Shown in pieces: positions 1-11,800 of a stretch of DNA of 64,000 bases; positions within the stretch are counted from its first letter, which is position 1, and every line of letters begins with the position of its first letter. A program made the translations under genes and the position numbers. The DNA comes from Volvox africanus (Eukaryota > Chlorophyta > Chlorophyceae > Chlamydomonadales > Volvocaceae): positions 3,291,501 through 3,355,500 of the forward strand of contig BSDZ01000079.1 in assembly GCA_030268105.1 (NCBI GenBank), read 5' to 3'. A model generated the notes under the pieces. It worked only from the letters and a program-made list of their open reading frames with translations, ran no database searches and was not told the origin of the DNA.

Positions 1-1
1 A

Positions 2-268
2 CGCCGTCCTCGGCCTTCGGACACAGGCGTTGCCGACTTTTGCTACTCGAATGCTTGCCCCAAGCGCGGGCAAGTACAGCTTGTGCAGGTCTGTCCCGGG
101 TGTGTCACGGCCAAGTACTGCAGCTCCATATGTCAAGCCGAGCACTGGAAGGCAGGCCATTGCAGGTTTTGCCCCCGCCTCCAAGCCGCCAAGTTAAAAC
201 GAGGGTCAGGGGTAAAGAACGGCACTGAAAAATACCGGTCACCTGTTCCGTCCGTCAAAAAGCGGTAG
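2..268 (+). CDS. MYND-type zinc-finger protein, C-terminal part (5' end outside window)
   Basis: The frame is open from the left edge to the TAG at 266-268, so only the last ~88 residues are visible. They contain a MYND finger: CYSNAC, then CPGC, then AKYCSSICQAEHW and KAGHCRFC, which supplies the expected C6HC zinc ligands and the typical HW...GH spacing. MYND fingers bind proline-rich partner peptides and occur in transcriptional co-repressors, SMYD methyltransferases and many algal proteins of unknown role. No other domain is visible, so the subfamily cannot be assigned. After the finger comes a basic tail ending in KKR. The gene converges on MAD2, whose stop codon lies 281 bases away on the other strand. 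The finger is certain; the full gene structure is unknown. Confidence 0.8.
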   Translation, partial: RRPRPSDTGVADFCYSNACPKRGQVQLVQVCPGCVTAKYCSSICQAEHWKAGHCRFCPRLQAAKLKRGSGVKNGTEKYRSPVPSVKKR

Positions 269-549
269 GCACGCGGGGTGCGACATCGACGTGCACGGAC
301 GGCTGTGCACACATGATTTGCATTACTTCATGCACATATAACTTCGATCAATAATAGAGCTACCACACAAATGATCCATGAAAGGCGTCGTGCGGACATG
401 CAACACCGAGATTGAGATGCTATGCGTTGTATTCTATACAGAAGGACATAACGCAATAAAATGATGGGCAATCCTGACATGGACAACGGGATCACGAAGT
501 CTGCCAAGGTGTGCACATTCTCAACTCGGGTCCATCAATACACACGTGC

Positions 550-1871
550 TTAGAGCACGTCCTCGGGCTTGTATGCCACCATAGTCTTGACGTTATGCAC
601 CTGTGGGCAGCACAGGGCACATAATGCTTGATGGGCCTGTCTGGTTTTGCACTAGTCTGCAACCCGATGCCGTTAGGCCGCAAAACTCGCCTTGGTGTTA
701 AAAGCTCGCATAGACACTATTTCCGCATTCTTGATATTCCGGGCGTCGCTGTCCTCCCTGAAAGGAAGGTGTTGGCATGGGTGAAGTGATTGAAGCTCCG
801 GGACAATATACGGTGGCTATCGAAATTGGGTGTGGCCCGTTAGCGAGCCGATCCAGGAGCGTACGTGTGGAAGCTCAAACACGATTTTAACCCGTATTTA
901 AATGTCTCTGCCCTCTTGATTCATACCAGTCTTCGGGGACCTCATCGATGTTGCCGGTGTACAATAAGATGTCAATAGAACCTGCATATGGCCCACGAGC
1001 TGGCTTGTGAAACTACTTATGTGGATGGTGTTACAAAAGAAAGATTACAACGTCATGTTCTGTACCAGCCCGTAATGGCAAAGAGTTTGTTACATATATA
1101 CAAACGATGTAACTCACAGCGAGTGTCGAGGAGAGGCAGGAATGAAACGCTTGCGCATATCTGCAAGCAGATAGCAGCTGTCACGAGCAGTGGGCGGGAT
1201 GATGCAACAACTACCCTGCTTACCTGCCGCAGGATGCCTGCAACCTCGCCCTTTATCTCACTCTCAGCCTTCTCGGGAGGCTTCCTACACACGCAGGGCT
1301 AAAGCACTGCTTATTGAGACACCGCGTAAGGCCAGAGTCAAGTTCCGGAACCCCTTATATCTTACCCTCCAGCCAGCACGTCCTGATTCGTCTCAATGTC
1401 AAATGTCCAACGCTCCAGAACCTCAGATGTGCTGGCATCGACGATGACCAGGACCATTTGGCGCAGCTTTCCAGATTCCACCCAAGCTGCGGGCACAGCA
1501 TAGATGTCGATAAAAGCTTCATAGTAATGCCCCCAAAAGGTCTGCACTCGCCTTTTGCTTGCATTAGCACAGTACTGAGATATGCATTGAGGCTCTCATC
1601 GTTGCTGACCCAAAGCAGGATCCCATACTCCTTCTTCTGTTTGAAGGCCTCTGATGGATAGACGCCACGCTGATAGAGGATACTGAATGACCATAAAGCA
1701 CGGTGGCGAGCCTGGGTGATCAATAGCTCCGCAGCGACAGCTTCATACGCCAGCCAAGCGGGAATACACTAACCTTTGAACAGCATACTCAAAGTACTGA
1801 GCGACTATCTGGGCAGAACCTTTAAGGGTGATGGTGCTGCGCTGAAGTTGGGTTTGGCACTGCAGCGACAT
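550..1871 (-). CDS. MAD2: MAD2 spindle assembly checkpoint protein (HORMA domain)
   Basis: Eight exons on the minus strand: 1871-1774, 1682-1552, 1486-1366, 1284-1224, 1160-1118, 981-927, 757-691 and 600-550. Together they give 627 bases and 208 residues, close to human MAD2 (205). Nearly the whole chain aligns by eye with MAD2: GSAQIVAQYFEYAVQSILYQ near the N-terminus, VLERWTFDIET in the middle, ASVSFLPLLD, then VPEDWEDSDA and the safety-belt end VHNVKTMVAYKPEDVL. MAD2 is a HORMA protein that binds MAD1 and CDC20 at unattached kinetochores and inhibits the anaphase-promoting complex. The ATG at 1871 was chosen because MSLQ matches the usual short MALQ-type start. Introns 2 (1551-1487) and 7 (690-601) use GC donors (GCGAGT). 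Both are needed to keep the conserved frame, so the gene looks intact and functional. Confidence 0.96.
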
Positions 1872-2824
1872 CTCGATAACCTGCGAATGGGCAGGTCCTC
1901 CGTGGAAACTAGGGAAGTACGAGGTTGTAAATATAATATGCGGATTCGATTCTGTTTCCTTAATCCTTGCGTTTATGCACAGTAGCAGAAATGGCAAATT
2001 TAAACGCAGAGTCCATGGCCAAGTACGACGTTTGGGACAAAATCCGAGTCCAAATTCACATTCCGCCGCTTTACATCTTTATGCAACATCCGGTGAGCCT
2101 CCGAGTTGATTGATGGCGACTTACACCGCACCACGTGGTGCATGCTGCGCCCTGCTGCGCGAGCAATGGACGCAGGGACGGCATCCTAATTATTTAAGCG
2201 CACCCAAATTAGGCCTTGCGTCGATTATAAAAGCATGGATGTGATTTCTCACTTAAATCCTAGTATCACCTAAGGGTTATCGTAGTGGTCTTGTTGGAGA
2301 CCTCTCAATATCCAACTCTTAACGTAGGTGTAACTGTATACACACCTATGCGTGTCTCACAGCCATGTATTAGGGGGAAGGGTATTGCGTGGCTAGCGTG
2401 TTTACGGAAGCTACGTGCAAATCTTGTGTATATTACAGTAATTGAAGCCCACTTGGTAAGAACGGTCCAAAGAGCGAGGAACCTGAGATCCGATTAATTC
2501 GGTGGGCACCCAGAGACGTACATCGGACCAATGGCGCGGACCAATCGGCTTATGGCGCGGGTCCTGTCAGCACAATGCTACACAACCTTATGTTCCACAA
2601 CAGTTCTGTAAATCAACTTCATGACACTTTCACTACATGCCTGTTTGCCCCGTGCACAGGAATGCGTAAACAGATGTCTAGTCCTACAACGTTCCTGCAT
2701 TAACCCCTAACCAAAGCTCATACAAACCAGACGTCCTATCTATGGCATCTTTGGCAATCACACGCCTACAGCGCCCGCAGTATCCCGGATCACATCCTAG
2801 GGAACCAGAACAATACAGTCCGGC
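1872..2824. other. Intergenic, 5' flank of MAD2 and 3' flank of the MBD9-like gene
   Basis: About 950 bases between two minus-strand genes. It should hold the MAD2 promoter and the 3' UTR of the upstream gene. I see no conserved coding block, repeat or RNA gene here. Confidence 0.5.
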
Positions 2825-5800
2825 TTAAGTGTTCAAGTCATCGAAGTCCTCAACGTCGTATTCAACCTCACTACGAGCCATCCGGCGCGGTGGTGCCTTC
2901 AGTGCTGCGAGCTTTAGTGCCGGCTGCTTACCGACACACACCCGCCGGGTTGCCGCTGCCGTCGGGCCCGCCTTTGTGGCAACGGCCCTTCCCCGCTTCG
3001 CGACTGCCATCGTCGGCGCTGGCTCTGGCTCATCCTCGCTCGATGACGTTTCCTCGCTTCCGGACGATTGCTTGCCCTCATTCGCATCGTCGCTCTCCTC
3101 AGACCAGTCTGCAAGGGCGCGCTTGCGGTTGGCTAGAATTGCAGCCGCCCTTGACCCCATGGCCGTCTTACTTCCCTTAGCCTCCTTCGCCAGAGCAGGA
3201 ATTCCGCCACGGGTGCGTCCCTGTGCATCTTTTGCCGGCGCGACCCGACCCTTCTCGTCCCTATCGCTGTCAATGTCATCCGACTCTGTTACGGCTCGTG
3301 CCCGGGTCTTGGGCCGCCCTGCTGCCTGGACGGCAGCAGCATATTGACGCGAGCGTTTGGGTGCAGGGGCATTCCCTTCTTTGCTTTCACTGCTGTTGGA
3401 GTCGTCCTCGTCTTCCGATTCCACCTTGTTCAACCGGCTGGACCGCCGCGCCTTCAGTGCGCGTCTCTCTTCTTCGCTATCAATGCTGCTTGAGTCAACA
3501 TCGTCATCAGATTCAACCTTATTCAACCGGCTGGATCGTCGAGTCTTGGGGATATTCTCCACTTTCTTTAGCCTGTGTGTCAATGCACGGCTGGATTTTG
3601 CCTTAGGCTTCCGTCTGGCCACCTCGTCCTCGTCCTCGGACTGCTCGTCCTCCTCGCTGTTGTCTTCCTCCTCTTCGTCCTCTGATCCCGATGTCGAGGC
3701 CCCCGTGTCACTACTGCAGCCGCTCTCCTCACTTGATGTGTCTTTTTCGAACTCCCCTTCCTCCTTGGCCGCTTCACCCTCTTGTTGCTCCTTGGCTCTG
3801 CCTTTGGCCTTGATGCCCCCCGAAGGCTGCCGGATGCGGTCCTTGGCTGCCATGGTCGCCGCAATCTTGCCTCTCCTGCGGTCACTTGCCCTGTTCTCCT
3901 CGTTGTCATCATCGCTGTTGTCCGCCTCATCCTCGGCAGCGTTACGTCGCCGCTTCTGTCCCCGGCCGCCGCCCGCACTTACACCAGTCTGACCCTTAAT
4001 GCCGCCCGTGTCCTTAAGGGCCTTGCCGCTCGCCCCAATTCCAAGCAAGGCTGCTGCCTCCCGGCTCCGGACGTTGGATATGTCTGCGGAAGTCCCATAG
4101 CAATACATGAGTTATGGAACGAGTTGCAACATATCATTACCTAAGTACTGTGTGCAGTCACTCTCACAACCATCGCACTGTGTACATCACTTTAGCACTT
4201 CAACACATCTACAGAGTACCTGCCAACAATGGTATGCCACGTATAGCCATGGTCGTTTTTTACTCGATTACCCAGCCGTTGCGTCTATCCCACCCACCAG
4301 GCAATGGTGGAGCTGCTGAACCACCCCTCCGTGGCGGGTAGCGTTCCTGGGCAGCAACCACCGTGTGCTGCTCCTTTTTGCCTGTGACAGCTTTCTCTTT
4401 TTTGCCAGGGGCCGCCTTACAAGACTTTCCACCACCTGCCGCTGTGGCCGTCTCTACCACGGCCTGGTGCCGCAGCTCTCTCTGTGGAATTATCTGTTTG
4501 CGGATGGCGCCCTGCAGCCCCCCCAAACGATACCAGGCAGCCGCCCAGGTGGTGCAGAGCTCCGGATGCTGCGCTGGCATGCAGTAGAGCCGCCAGTGCG
4601 GCCGGAAGGCCTTCAAAAGGAGAAGAGGGGGAAAAGCCAAGGGTCCCCCGACCAGAGGAGGTGGAAAGAAAGGGAGTAAGGAAGAAAGCTTCCATCAACG
4701 TAAGGTGCAAGCCAGCGCGGGGAACATAGCCCCCAAACCTGTAAATGCGAGTGTTTATCCCAGAGTGCTAAGTCTTCCCCAAAGATTCTCAGGGCCCACC
4801 CATATAATTCACAACTCATCCTAGGCCCCCACACAATGTGCTCCTGGCGTCGACCACGGCGCCGCACCTCGTCGACGAGCATTGCCTCAAGCACCGTCAG
4901 CGCAGCGCACAGCTGCTGTGGCGAGGCTGCGCCCTCTACAAACGCGCACCACTGCCGTTGTCGTGCAGCAGAGCCCCAGAACCGAGAAAATGCTTCAGAC
5001 GGCAGGCCGCGGTGAAGTGCCATCAATTCAGTTCTTAGCGCCACCGCCTCCGGCGAATCCGTGGCCACAGCGCCCTCGATACCGTTAACCTCTGGGAGCG
5101 TCATAGAGCCCTGGCGTGTGGCGCCGCCGCGGCGTCCACCCGATGTCCCCACAGTCACTGCAGGCCGCAACAGCTGCGGCAGTGGCATCAGCAGGGCGTC
5201 ACCACTCTCCCCATCGTTTCCGGCTTCCACCGCATATTGCTGCCCTTGCTGCTCGCCCTTCGCCGCCGCGGGCTGTTTTGGCTTGTCGCCACCTGCCGGT
5301 GACACCTGAGCGGCAGCAATACGATCACGTGCGCGCAGCAATGCCGTCCGAAGCGGACCCTCACGCAGCCCCTTGGGGTTGAGCCACTCAATCAGCGCGT
5401 TCAGCTGCCCCGGAGTATGGAACACTACCCATGACAGCCCTGGAATAGCATCCACCCCAATCGGCACTATTCGCGGCCTGGGACGCTCCTTCGGCAGGCC
5501 CCATTCATCCAGCTCCTGCTCATCGTCGCCGTCAGCCTCCCCAGAGGCGTTGCCAGCGCCTTTAGCCTTCTTCTCTTCTGCCGCCAAGCGAGCCTGCTCC
5601 TCCACCTGGAGCGCCTGCTGCCGCTCGCTGAATGTCAGTGATGCCCTAGCCTGCTCTGCAATGGCGTGGCCCGGGGGCAGCTGCTCCACCAGGACAACAC
5701 CCTGAGGGCCCTGCTGGTTGAGGTGGTCAGCACCCAGCCACCAGTACCTAGATGGTGCGGTTGAACGGGAATGAAGTGCGTAAGAGGTTTCCTAGACGTG

Positions 5801-8800
5801 CCAGCACAAGCCCCGTCAGGCGTGTAAGCATAATAAGCCTGTAAGTGACAACCCCTTTACCCTAATCGCCAAGGCCATGACCGCACCTGCTCCCGTGCCG
5901 ATCCTCTCCAAGGGCCTCCTGTCGAACCGCCAGCCCTTCTACCTGTACCTCAAGCGACACCAATCGCTTCAACTCGTCCTCAGGCAACACGGACAGGTCC
6001 GTCCGGCCTTTCAAACGAGACTTGGACACTGCAAAATGGGGAGAAGCAAACGTGGCCCAGTTTCAAGAGCGTCGTACAGCCGCCCATCGTAGCAGCCATA
6101 CAGCTTTCTACGCCTTCGCATGAAGTGATGATTTAAGGGAAAAAACAATATGGCTGGTAAAGCAGCACATCTAAGTTGACGTGTGACTCTTAACGAGGCA
6201 GTTCAGCGGAAATAAGTTTACATGCTGCACGGGTGTGAAGGAACCACTGCGCAGTCCGCGCAGTCTCACCACCTTCTTTGGCACCCTCATCGTCCGCCGC
6301 ATCCTTGGTGTCCTTGTTTGCCACTTCCACGCCCTTATCCGTCTTGTCCGCCTTGGCCTTGGAATCCTTCGCGCTGCCCTTCGCACCACCGCCCTTGCCA
6401 CCTTTTCCGCCTTTGCCCGATGCCGCTACCGTAGTGCCAGCGGCTGCATTCGTGTTTCCGTCAGGATCACCTTCCACTTTGGCCGCATTCTCTTTCTCGG
6501 TCGCGGCTTTCTTCGCGGCCGCCTGCTCCTCCTGTGACGCCTCCAAGCACAGCCACAGCGTAAGCGGACACCATGAATAAGCAACAGGGAAGAGTGAGCT
6601 CCGGGTGCTATCCATGAAGCTACCTTTGTTTATGTGTATATGTGGTGTGCAATCTCCGACACACGCTTGTGTGACGCACTAACTCCTGTCTTCCAGAAAA
6701 TGTTTCTTGCGAGGCGCTAACACTGAGATCACGACAATCGATGCCACCTCTTGACTGCGCTAAGCTGGTGAACGCATGCTGTCAAAAGCCCCCAACGACG
6801 TTAAAGGCATCCGCTGATATCTGCGCCAAAGCACCTGTATCTGCCGTGCCTTGGACCGTATAGAGTTTGCCTCTACTCGGGCCTTCTTACGCGTCTCCAC
6901 AATATCATCCAATGCGCTCCGAAGCGCATTCGTGTCCATTGCAAGTTCACACAAAGCGGACAGCAATGCCAAACGCCGGGCGGGCGTCCATCCCGTGCAG
7001 GCACTATCAGCACTGGCTGCGCCGCTTGCAGGACCGCCGGTGGCGTAGTCGTAATTTCCGAGCAGGTGGCAAAGTCGCAGCAGCCCTGGAAGGCAATTAC
7101 ACAACAAATTGGTCAAGCATGGAAAGAGGCATAAATCGGTAAGGGCAATTCAATCAATTGCGTCGGGGAAGCTATTGATTCGGTTGTAAATGCATGCTTG
7201 CTTTAAGCTTTCCTCTATTAGGCAGCCAACGCAGGTAATTCCATCCAGGTCCCAGAGGCATGCGATCAGCCGCATCCGTTCACAAAACAGCCTTGTAGCC
7301 AGACACGTGTAGGTGCATCCCTCGAGTCCTACAGACGTTCAAATCGTTCTTATGTTGCAGCTTTGATGCCTCCTAACGCCTCCCAGCTTACCTGCCAGTT
7401 CTTGAAGACCAGGCCGGCTGTTTGCGCGCAGCGTGACCCGCGGGCCCTCCGGCACGTCTGGCGGTATGCTCAGAGGCGCCTCGCCCACCTCAGCCAACGG
7501 CACACCACAGCGATGACGATCAGCATCCGGCAACACACGGGCCGCTGCGTCTGGTGCCGCGTGGCCGCTGCATGACTGCGGGCGTCGTGCCGCTGCCCGA
7601 TCGTGCAGGTCCGAGACAAGGTGACTATGGCTGTGGCCATGCTGAAAAGCAGGTGAACAGGGCGTCCTGCCTGGCGCGCTGTCGTCACTGGGAGAAACAG
7701 AGGCCCCGCCGGCTGCAGCGGCAGCTGCGACCCGGGTCGGTGTGGCGGCACGTGGAGTTCCGCGGCGCTCCACAAGATCGACATCCATCAGGTCTTCGCT
7801 TTCATCATCTGCCTGCATTTCGGATGAGAGGACAGGAAGTCCAGGAGGGCCGAACGAATGCGGCAACAAAATTGACGAGCCTCAGCTGTCGAGCTTGTGC
7901 ACCTAAATACTATGAAGTGCGGGCCGGCCCAGCAAGCATGCCTGTCAGGGCCCGACTGTATTTATGGACAGGATGAACTGCCATACCTTCAGCAATCCCA
8001 GCCCTCGGGCAGTACAGGATGGACAAAACCATGAGCCCTCCGGTACCTGTACGGGCACACAGGAAAAAATGAGATCAAAAAACTGCAAAGAATCTGCACG
8101 TCTGCTGTGTGCAGCATGTACAGGATTAGGATTCCCCCCCTAGCTGGACACCTCAACGCTCCAACATGACAATATCACGGCTGGTCGGTCGACTGGGTCC
8201 AGCCCCGCACGGTAGCATGGATTCGCACGCCCTCTTTTGCGCTTTTATTGTATCCTGGGCATGCGCGCACGTGCATGCGCACCTCCAACAGCGGCGGCTC
8301 CACACAATAGCAATGGTACTCGCCGTCGCAGCCGTCACACAAGAGGATGCGGTTCATGTCCTCGTCCAACCAGCAGACCCTGGCGCAGAAATTGTGTCAG
8401 GCATATGCTCATGCCGACATTCGTCTCAAAAGGACCGCATGTCAAGATAATGAAAGACACCCGCACTCCCGCAGAATTGATACCGATGGCATCAAATCAA
8501 TTCGTGCAGCGTCCGCACGCCCGCGTACAACATTCACGCGCGATATGCTTCAAGCAATCGGTGGGCACCCATAAATGCAAACCCTAAGGTATTCCCCACA
8601 TGCACAAAAGCCTGATGCTTTCGCCTGGCTTGCCTGCATCCATCTCGGGGGTTGAAGAGCCGAGTGGGGTCATCCAGACTGGACGGGTCTTTGTTTCCTT
8701 CGTCCTCCTCCGCTGGCCCCCCGTCCTCCGACTGCTGCTTGCGGGCCCGCGAACTGCGACTCTTCCCAGGCTTGGAACTTTTTCCTGCACCCTTGCTACC

Positions 8801-11800
8801 ACTGCTACCGCCAGCGTTCTGCATCTCAATGTCGGTGTCGGCCTTGGGCGCCGTTGCAACGTCAGCGGGCACTGTCGGGGCTGACAGGGCCAATTTTGTG
8901 TCAGGATTCGCCAGCAATTCATTCAGCATGCGCTCCGCCTCGTCAGCTAGCTCGACACGGGCATCCTGTGAGGACGGAATCATTGCGTGGCCACGAAATG
9001 TAAGGAACAACTCAAGTCAACATTGGGGTTTTAGATCTTTCGTCGATATGCACGAAGATTCGGCTTACAGACATAATCATTGAACTGTGAGCAACCATAA
9101 TCTGTCGCAGAAGCCTTAAAAGGGCCCACTTCAATCACTTCCTTTTTCAAACCGCACCTCATGCCCAGGAATATCCTTGCACTTGGGGCTGTGCAACGCC
9201 GCGCGCCATAGCGCCAGAGCAGTACGCACATCTGTTGAAATAGCCTGCAGCCAGTTGCCTGTGCTCTGGTATAGTCCCGCGTCTAGCCGTGCTGCCACCA
9301 TGTGCAGGTCAAGACCTCTGGGAGCGCGCAACACCTCGCTGAATTCCGGTGCATAGAAGCCCAGCTGCTCGCCGCCCTCGGGTAAAGTCAACAGCGCGTG
9401 CAGCAGCCGGCGGCCACGGCGGACCTGTCCTTCACCATCCAGGTGCTGAGCAATTGGGGAGGTGGTGGATTGGAATCGGGCAATCAATCCAGTGCTGACA
9501 AGGAAACAACGTACGAATGTCTTCTCAAGCGGACGGTCCGGGAACAGTGCAGAGGTCAAATATTGTTTCTTTATCAACCAGAGTCCGCAGCCAGGTATAT
9601 ATAACCCTGTTAAACCCTATAAATAAACCCTGTAAAACCCTATATAAACCCAATGTATATGTATACATATACATACACACACACATATATATAGATAGAT
9701 TGCATTTACCTGTAGGTCGAAAGACTTTATGCCCTGCAGCGCCCGTTCTGCTGCTGCGCGCGATCGCGCGTCATCTACCGCCAGCAGCGCATCCGCAGCC
9801 CAACGTGACGAGGCATGTGGCAGCAGCGCTATGCGGGACAGTAAGTGCGGGAAATTGAGACCCGCCAGCAAGTAGTGCAGCCAGTCCTGCAGGAGGCGAG
9901 GTGCATTCACAGTGCCGAAGGCATAACCAGGTTACCCGGGGCTACACAAATTTGTTAGCCCGAAACCCACAAAATACACCCCGCATTGTCACAGTTCAGC
10001 ACTACAGACCAATTACAAACCACGTACCGCGGGTTCGAGGTTCTGGAGCTGCCCCGGCAGCTGTAATGACGCCAGTGCAGAAGAACGCGGCTCGCTGGTG
10101 GCCAGGTAACGGGCGGCGGCAGCCGCAGCCAGGTAGCGGCGAGCCAGCTCGGGCCACGTGGCGGCAGTAATGGGAGGCGCGGCGGAAGATAGGTCCCGGC
10201 GCTGCACGATCGTAAGATAAGACATTGAAAGATCGCAAAAGGGCGACTGGACGGAGCTGGGGTCACGAAGGACCGAAGCTCAATAGGTGCTTACGTGCAA
10301 GAACTGAGAGCCGGACACCCAAAAGGACAAAAGTGACAGTGGACTGGGCTTTTAGGAAACAAAACGCTCAGGGCTTTACCTGTCCACCCCATCCCAGTCC
10401 ATCTCTGCGGCGCATATTGCAAAGATAAAACTGGGAATGGTAGAGCGGGTATATATGTGCGTTGTATGTATATATACATATATATGTGCCATATGATTTG
10501 CAGCCGTGTACTCAACGCACATGCAAGTTAGACGTCTCTGCGGTGTGCGCCAACAGCTCGTCCAGCGCCTCGCCCAGCAGCAGACGCACAAGCGCCAGAT
10601 GCACCTCGTCCGCAGCACGACGGGCTGGAAGTGGAAGGCGGGCTGGCGGCTCTGACACAACGGTTAGCAGGTCCGCTAACGAGGGAACGCGCCCATCTAT
10701 GCCCAGCAGCTTCCTAAGGAAAGCGGGAGGCAGACGAATAAACGAGACATGATACCGCTGTAAACGCTGCTGGAAGGGGGGATTAAGATGCGAATCACGC
10801 ACCTAAAATAACGTGCTGTGGAACAGGCGAGAGCATATCAAGCTGGATTGAGCGGCAGCCTGGGCATGAACATGAAAGAACTATCATGCCAGGACTGTTC
10901 GGCAAGGACCGCTGCGCGATGGTATTACCGGCAAATGGAACAATTGGTTTGTCCAATTCGTCCCCGGACGTTCTATCAGACTACTGAGTTCATGATGACC
11001 TCGTCCCCCCTTCACAAACCTGTGGTCCCAGAGGAACTGGTACACACTAAGCAGTTGTTGGATCTCTTCAGTGCTCAACGAGGCCGCGGTCGGAGCAGTT
11101 CCCACATCAGCCGCCGCCTCGACGGCCCTAACCGCACCGACAGGGTACGAAAGTGCCAACGGCAGGCCGGGCGGTGCAGGCACCTCTGCCGTGGGAAGCG
11201 TCCGCTCATCCACCTGATTGCCAGGAAGTTGCAGTGGCAGAGCCGCCGCAGCGCCCGCTTCCGCTCCGCCCTCCGTGGCTCCGACCGCATCCTTGGCGCC
11301 ACCACCAACAGCGTCCTTGCACGTATACATATTAATGACAAGCATCGTAAAATCAGCTCTTGGGAAGTCACGAAGAGGATTTCAAAGCGACTTAAGCACA
11401 TCTTCATCTGACGCCGCCGGGCTTGCCTCCGTACCAAAACGAACATGTAGGGTTCCAAAACAGGTAAGCATTTGGTGATTAGCGCCATCGCCAAACTCAA
11501 TCCTGAGCCCATTACCGGTCCCATGCCTTACCTTTTCCTTGCCTCGAGACTTCGCGGGCTTAGGTGGCTTCTCTTTGTCCTTTTCCTTTTCATTACTCTT
11601 TTCCTTATGGGGCGCCCCAATGGACGGGGTCGTGCCGCCACCCCCTGATGCTTTCCTTTCCGCCGCCTTCTCCGCGGTCTTCTCCCGCCGCCGCGCAGCA
11701 GCTCTATCGGACTTCTCCATAGCTTTCAGCTGCAAAGAGCCCACACGGTAGTAGCAATCATGAGATTGGAATTTGAAATGATGTTAGCATACCATGGCCA

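Noticed and set aside
2829..3992. Long plus-strand Ser/Arg-rich frames opposite the MBD9-like tail
   Set aside because: They are antisense shadows of the acidic/basic Asp-Ser-Glu coding tail and have no independent domain or splice signals.
11395..11500. Possible extra exon of the MBD9-like gene (FGTLHVRFGTEASPAA)
   Set aside because: It is open and phase-compatible, but its acceptor (ATTGAG) and donor (GTGCTT) are poor, and exons on either side join in phase without it.
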